This document shows, one piece after another, positions 58,749 to 64,000 of a stretch of DNA of 64,000 nt. The notes beneath the pieces are model-generated. The model was given only the letters and a program-made list of their open reading frames with translations, was not told the DNA's origin and ran no database searches. The stretch is taken from NCBI RefSeq assembly GCF_027942865.1, contig NC_134508.1:31121466-31185465 (forward strand), read 5' to 3'. Every line of letters starts with the position of its first letter. Within the stretch, counting starts at the first letter, position 1. Both the position numbers and the translations under genes were made by a program. The DNA comes from Odontesthes bonariensis. Taxonomy: Eukaryota; Chordata; Actinopteri; Atheriniformes; Atherinopsidae.

Positions 58749-61700
58749 GTAAGAGGGGAGGGCCCGGCAGTGGACAGGACAGGAGGTGGAGGAGGAGGCG
58801 GAGGAGGGGGGGGGCTGCCTGTGCCAGCACGGTTAGGAAGTGGGGGGGTAGTCCACTGTTTGGATAGCCAAACCGGATAGAGGCTGCAGTACATATTTTG
58901 ACAATATTGCCGTTACGTGGAAAGACGAAGGCTGCTTTGAAAGGACGGCAGGTCAACTGACAGCTTGGCAGCTAGCTAGCTGGATTAGCTTAAACTGCTT
59001 GGTTAGCCAGGCCCTGTCACACATTTATCCTGCAGCAGCTGGCTCTAAAGCAATTTACACCTGCAAGACTTGACACGTCTATCTGCTTGAAAAAAAAACG
59101 TTAATTGTTTTTATGTGACCATGTCATTTTCCACCATAATTTCGCATAATTTCAGTGCTCATAAGCTATAACATCCCTAGCAGTTCTAGCTAGCTACCAT
59201 TAGCCCGCTCTCTGATTGGCTGTTTCGCCTTGCTGGCCAGGCAGCTGTCATCGAATAAGTTGACAGCTCACAGGACGGAATTACTGGGCAACCGCTGTTA
59301 TTTAATACCATTAACATGCCTACCACCCTTATCATTTGAGCTTTATAATCACTAACGGACATCTTAGTTAGGCTTTGCATTTGATTGCAAAATGTCACGT
59401 TGCTTTAGGCCAGAATGATGTTACATAGACACACTTATGGTACTATTGTATCCCTGTTGCAACAGATTAAACAGCTCTCCCACCGTTTGAAACAATAAAC
59501 TTTCTTTTATGACTAAGAGGCTGATGGATCGCATACTATTTTCAGTTGTTTGATACAATCAAATGTTGCCACTTATGAGGAGTGTGTTTGTAGATAACCC
59601 AGAAGTGTCCTCAATAGGCTATAATGTAGTTATGTGTTTGGTTTGTGAAGCTGAAATGATGATTATTACAGCAACAACAAGGAGTGATGACCCTGCTTGA
59701 CATAATAGCTACTGAAGTGAAGCACTTTAAACCAAGCTCTCACCAAAACTGATTTGATTGATTACTTATTGGATAAGAGCTGCATGATTGTGGTAAAAAT
59801 TATGGGTTATGTTATATAAAATGTTTGTATGTTTGGATTTTATTAGAAAATATTCTGAAATTATTCATCTTTTTAAAAAAAAAAAAAAAAAAGATGTTGA
59901 TCCTCATTAGACTCTTTAGACAATCAAAGTGTTTCCAAAGAGATATATAGTTTTTTACCTATCTGTCACGTTGGCTTTAGCTGAACTAATTTTGCAGCAT
60001 CCTGGCAAAGATTTGGGGGGATTGAAAAGAGGGCTGAAGGCTTCGGACTCTAAAGGAAAAGCTTGTGCACGCATATAGCACGCACAAAAAAATCGAAAGC
60101 GTCTTCAAGATTGTTGTTTTATCTTGATTATCCTGTTTTCATCATTGTTGGAATCCACAATTGCAATTGAAAATAAAATAAGTTGATTGCACTTCCTCGC
60201 ACGAAATAAGACAGTAATTAGGTGATGATATTGTTTGCTTAAAATAACATAATCTGTGCGTCCGATACTCAAATTCCCATCTAAGACATGACTTTAGACT
60301 TAACACACCTGTTTGTTGCAGATAGAAATGTATTCTGTTTTCCTGTTTCATTTCATTATCAGTTCTATTCAATAGGCCAAACTGGGTCCCACTACAGTCT
60401 TTTCCGGCTGTTATTTCCTCATTTCCAGTCTTTTACAGCATAGAATCAGGAATGCACCATGGCCTATTTTAGCTGTGCAAAGAGAAGCTGTATTCCAATA
60501 ATATTTCTCGTTTTAAGCCTGTTCGTAATCACTTTAAACCCAAGGTTGGGTTAATCAATAAGAATTAAAAGATAAGGCCATTGAATTGTGGGAAATGAAT
60601 GTGTTAGTTTGTTTGTAATTCCCAACTGTTCCAGCTCTCTGCCTCAGGTCCATTGTTCTTACTGAGTATGCAAATATTGACAGTGAGTTTATTTACTTTT
60701 TTTTTTTTTAAGATGGGGGGTGAAATGATGTACTTGTACACAGCAGTGTGTCCCCCAGTGCAGGGCTTAGGCTTATTTAGAGTTTTTGGGACAACTATGA
60801 CAGCTGGAGTATCTGTTTCAAGCTTTGGCTAAACAGGCAAAACTAATAGTTTATTCCATTTTTTGTAGTATTTGTTGACACTAAAACAAATATGTTGGTA
60901 GTTTGTTTTGACTTGTAAATTATCATCAAAAATCCATCAACCTGAAGGGCCGTTGTTATCATTACCTGCAGATAGAGCTGGTGACCGGATGCATTTTTTG
61001 AGATTCTTTGTGATGGAAGTTGGTATGTTACATTGGTGTATGATGTGCAAAAGTAAAGCGGAGATGCTTAACAAATGCAATGACTAATTTTCTGTTATTT
61101 ATCGTTTAATATCATACTGAATGTGGAAAACACAAAACCAAAATCAACCACCTTTTCCTTTGAAGCAATAGTTTTAATATGTCCATTTTTGATCAGCTGT
61201 TGAGGTATTTTGCAGGTAGGAGATCTTGCTTCAGTTTTTCTATGGATTTAACTTGTCTCAGTATCTCTTTATGTAATCCTAGACTCGTTTTTGCGTGGTT
61301 AAGAAGACTTGGCTGTGAAGGCTATAACATCTCTTGCAGGATTTCTTGTTCTCCTTGTATTTCTTTGTGGCTCTCTATGACTTTGGATAAGAATTTAATC
61401 CTCAAGCCTTAAATCTTAGCACAGTATTTTAGATAAACTGTGTTATCACGTGTGTTATTGCTGAGTTGTTAACAAGACAGAAGGATTTATGTATCCTAAT
61501 ACACTAGACAATACCACAAATCACATGCATATACTCAAGCCCAAAGTAATGTGTAGGCACGCAGTGTGAAACCTCAGGAAATAAGGATTAGGTCCGTTAG
61601 TCTCAACTTGGCTCAAGTGCAGACCATCTGTAGACCAAATACTCTGAAATGTTAGCTGGACTTTTTTTACTTTTCAATTTGACTGTTATACTTTTCAATT

Positions 61701-62790
61701 TTTGTAAGGAGAAATGTTAACAGAACTTTACCAAAAATGGCCTCATTCTCTATCTGCTGTTTGTAAAATCTAACTTTGTGTGAGAGCAGCTTTAAATATC
61801 AGCTTCTCTTAATAGTTTTTACGTATCATTTGTGGTTTTCTTGAGTTGGATGCTATCCTGAAAAAGTCTCAGGAAATGGTAGATCAGGTGTCCGGTTGTC
61901 GGCGTGGCTCGAGTCCCTTTCATTAAAATCATTCAGATGTAAAGCCAAGCTTGTGAAGGTCTGAATTTCCTCTCTGTGTTTGCTCAACAGGGACGGGAAG
62001 TGTCAGTTGCTCCGAATGTTTGCTGAGCTGAAACTTTATCTTGAATCTAGTGTAAGGGCTAATTCTGATGTAGTTCCATGTTTCCAAGCAGTGCGAGCAT
62101 ACTGCTCTTAACAGCAAACCTAATCCTAATCCTGAAACAACTGCTGTGGTAGGCTCATTTGTGGCTTTGTTAGAGAGCTATACTTGATAAGAAATTTTGG
62201 CCAGTCTGATATGTGCGGTTTGTAAACATGATAAAAAAAAGGTTAGTTGAATAAGAAATGCTGGTTTCATAGTGAAGTTATTTAGTACTTTTGTTCTTTT
62301 CTTAAAATTATTTTAAACCAAAACAGTATTATATATTTTCTGATCTTAAATGTGTGGTGTGGGCACTTTATTTGCTAAGTTTGAGAGCACATATTTGTTT
62401 ACGTGCTCGACTATGAATTAGGTGTGTTCTTGCCAGAGTTTTCGGGAAAAAAACGGGAGTGACAACCTCTCGCCAGTTAGCTATTGTTACAGAGTCCCTG
62501 CAGTGTGCTGTCAATGGAGAAACTGTTGCCAGAAAAAAAACAGGAGTAACTGTGAGGAGGCTGGGTATAGAGAATGACAGTTGTTGAGTTGAGGGATGTT
62601 GGCAAGGATGCACACTGCACAAAATGTGCTGATAAACTTCTTAGAAGACACTTTAGAGTGGGCTTTCTTCAAGGTCACTGCATTAGTCGGATTAGAGATG
62701 TGTTTTGTACTTTTCTTACGACTCATTCACGAAATGGCTCTCATGTCCAACAGATTTTGACTCGTCTTTGTCATAACCTGCAGATAAGCC
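58749..62790 (+). other. vapb intron 1, 5' part
   Basis: It begins with a GGA-rich stretch (about 58784-58820). Beyond this there are A and T runs (near 59874-59892 and 60698-60710) and no recognised exon or element. Confidence 0.5.
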
Positions 62791-63341
62791 TTAAAGGTAG
62801 GGTAGGAGATCCTGGAGTTTTGAGTCCAGCGAAGCTGCATTTTGAAAATACACCGGTAAAAAGTCCCAACCCTTTTCTTCACTTTTCCCCCGAAGGCACG
62901 CCTCTAGAGTACATGAACGCGCACGAGCACGAAGGTGCACGAGCGCTGTTCTGACAGCAAGCATCGATCGTTGCCGTATTTAGTATTTAGTTTATGCTAA
63001 CTATACGTTTAATAATGCTAGGTGCTAGCCAAGTTGGCTCTAGTTTAGCTTCCTGCCAAGCTTCTGGACGTTCACGGAGCAGAGTACGCGCACAGGGAGA
63101 AGGAGGGGGAGGGAGGAGCAGATTGCAGTTTGATAGACGGCATCAGTATCCAATCATTGTGAACGGTCCGTTCACAATGATTGGATACTGTTTTTCCTAG
63201 ATTGTACGTTCTAGAGGCCACTAAAACTTTTCATATTTGTGTCAAAACTTTTAATTAATTGGTTGCAATGGGGGTGTGAAGAGTATTTCAAGCAATATGT
63301 AAAAAAATGTTCCAGAAAAAGATCCCCTACCCCGCCTTTAA
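62791..63341. mobile_element. TTAA-flanked non-autonomous element, copy 2, in vapb intron 1
   Basis: It has the same family as 53688-54240, with TTAA at 62791-62794 and 63338-63341. The central palindrome at 63144-63190 is perfect here: 23-base arms around one base. Copy 1 has one substitution in the same place. The two copies differ by few substitutions and small indels, so both are likely recent. Confidence 0.88.
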
Positions 63342-64000
63342 CCATGTTATACAGAACAATTTCTTACTATTGTGCGGAGTATTCTCAGGTTAAGCTCATC
63401 CAATCAGCTCTTTTTAGATTAGGATCAGGTTTGAATCTTATGTCTCTGAGCCAAAAAGACATTTCTACTTGAATGAAGAAATTTGTGCTTGAGCTTGACT
63501 ATAAAATCTGTACATTTAATTAAAAAAGACATATATATATATATAAACTATTCCTGGTAACGACTATCATTTTCATTAAATACATTTGAGTGGATAAATG
63601 TCAGTCAGTGTTGATTCATCAGGATCAGGAGTCCATTTATTCTGACTGATAACAAATATTGTAGGATGTATGCTTAGACTTTACTCTTTTAATGATCCGC
63701 TTATAATACTTATCAAAATTTGATATCTCAGTGCTTTACTTAAAGTAACACTCTGTAAACCTGTTTTTTGTAAGATTGTAAGATGTGTCTGAAACTTAAC
63801 AAAATGTAGAGAAGCTGAAATGGTCTGAAAAGCTTCTGTCGGCACTATGTTTATTAGTATGTGAGCTGTAAGTTAAGGAGAGAGAAGAAAATTCATTTGG
63901 GCTCACAAACCGACGTGAAGTCCTCGAGGACTTTTGCTCAAGGGTCCCCTCATTGAGTAGTGATTGATCATTTTCAGTTTACCTTGTGCAAATATTAAGT
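63342..64000 (+). other. vapb intron 1, continuing past the window
   Basis: Contains a (TA)n stretch at about 63531-63545. No exon seen. Confidence 0.45.

Noticed and set aside
1-64000. CRISPR array, prophage, operon or other prokaryotic system
   Set aside because: All coding evidence is spliced vertebrate genes. The direct and inverted repeats are transposon ends or microsatellites.

Overview
The window is nuclear DNA of a ray-finned fish, most likely a percomorph teleost. The evidence is short-exon vertebrate genes with GT-AG introns, percomorph-type SINEs, and dense DNA-transposon debris (hAT, PIF/Harbinger, Tc1/mariner, TTAA-flanked foldback elements), plus one LINE tail. I found no prokaryotic features, CRISPR array, rRNA gene or functional tRNA gene.

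Layout. 1-9.0 kb is repeat-rich. It holds the 5' end of a hAT element cut by the window edge, a small hAT-like MITE, a hAT fragment nested in a dispersed repeat, and a decayed PIF/Harbinger element. 9.05-19.57 kb (+) carries nine exons (2 to last) of ceramide synthase cers5. cox14 (-) lies at 20.6-20.8 kb and bcdin3d (+, two exons) at 23.0-24.05 kb. These three genes correspond to the human 12q13.12 neighbourhood. 27.18-42.09 kb (-) carries ppp4r1l, a PP4 regulatory subunit, which I rebuilt as 20 coding exons giving a 981-residue open frame. 42.66-51.95 kb (+) is rab22a (7 exons, 194 aa), divergent from ppp4r1l across about 570 bp. It has a long 3' UTR to about 55.5 kb. 58.69 kb (+) is vapb exon 1, and the rest of the window is its intron 1. 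ppp4r1l-rab22a-vapb matches human 20q13.32. The parallel block PPP4R1-RAB31-VAPA lies on human 18p11.22.

Functional picture. The genes serve lipid and membrane traffic (ceramide synthesis, an endosomal Rab, an ER contact-site tether), cytochrome c oxidase assembly, RNA 5'-phosphate methylation and phosphatase regulation. They are not an operon or a single pathway.

Most worth checking: the intact ppp4r1l; the shared ppp4r1l/rab22a promoter with a palindromic GTCACGTGAC; the unusual TG-repeat acceptor of the last rab22a exon, which abuts a donor-like sequence; and five TTAA-flanked foldback insertions in three families with similar ends. I see no clearly new enzyme system.
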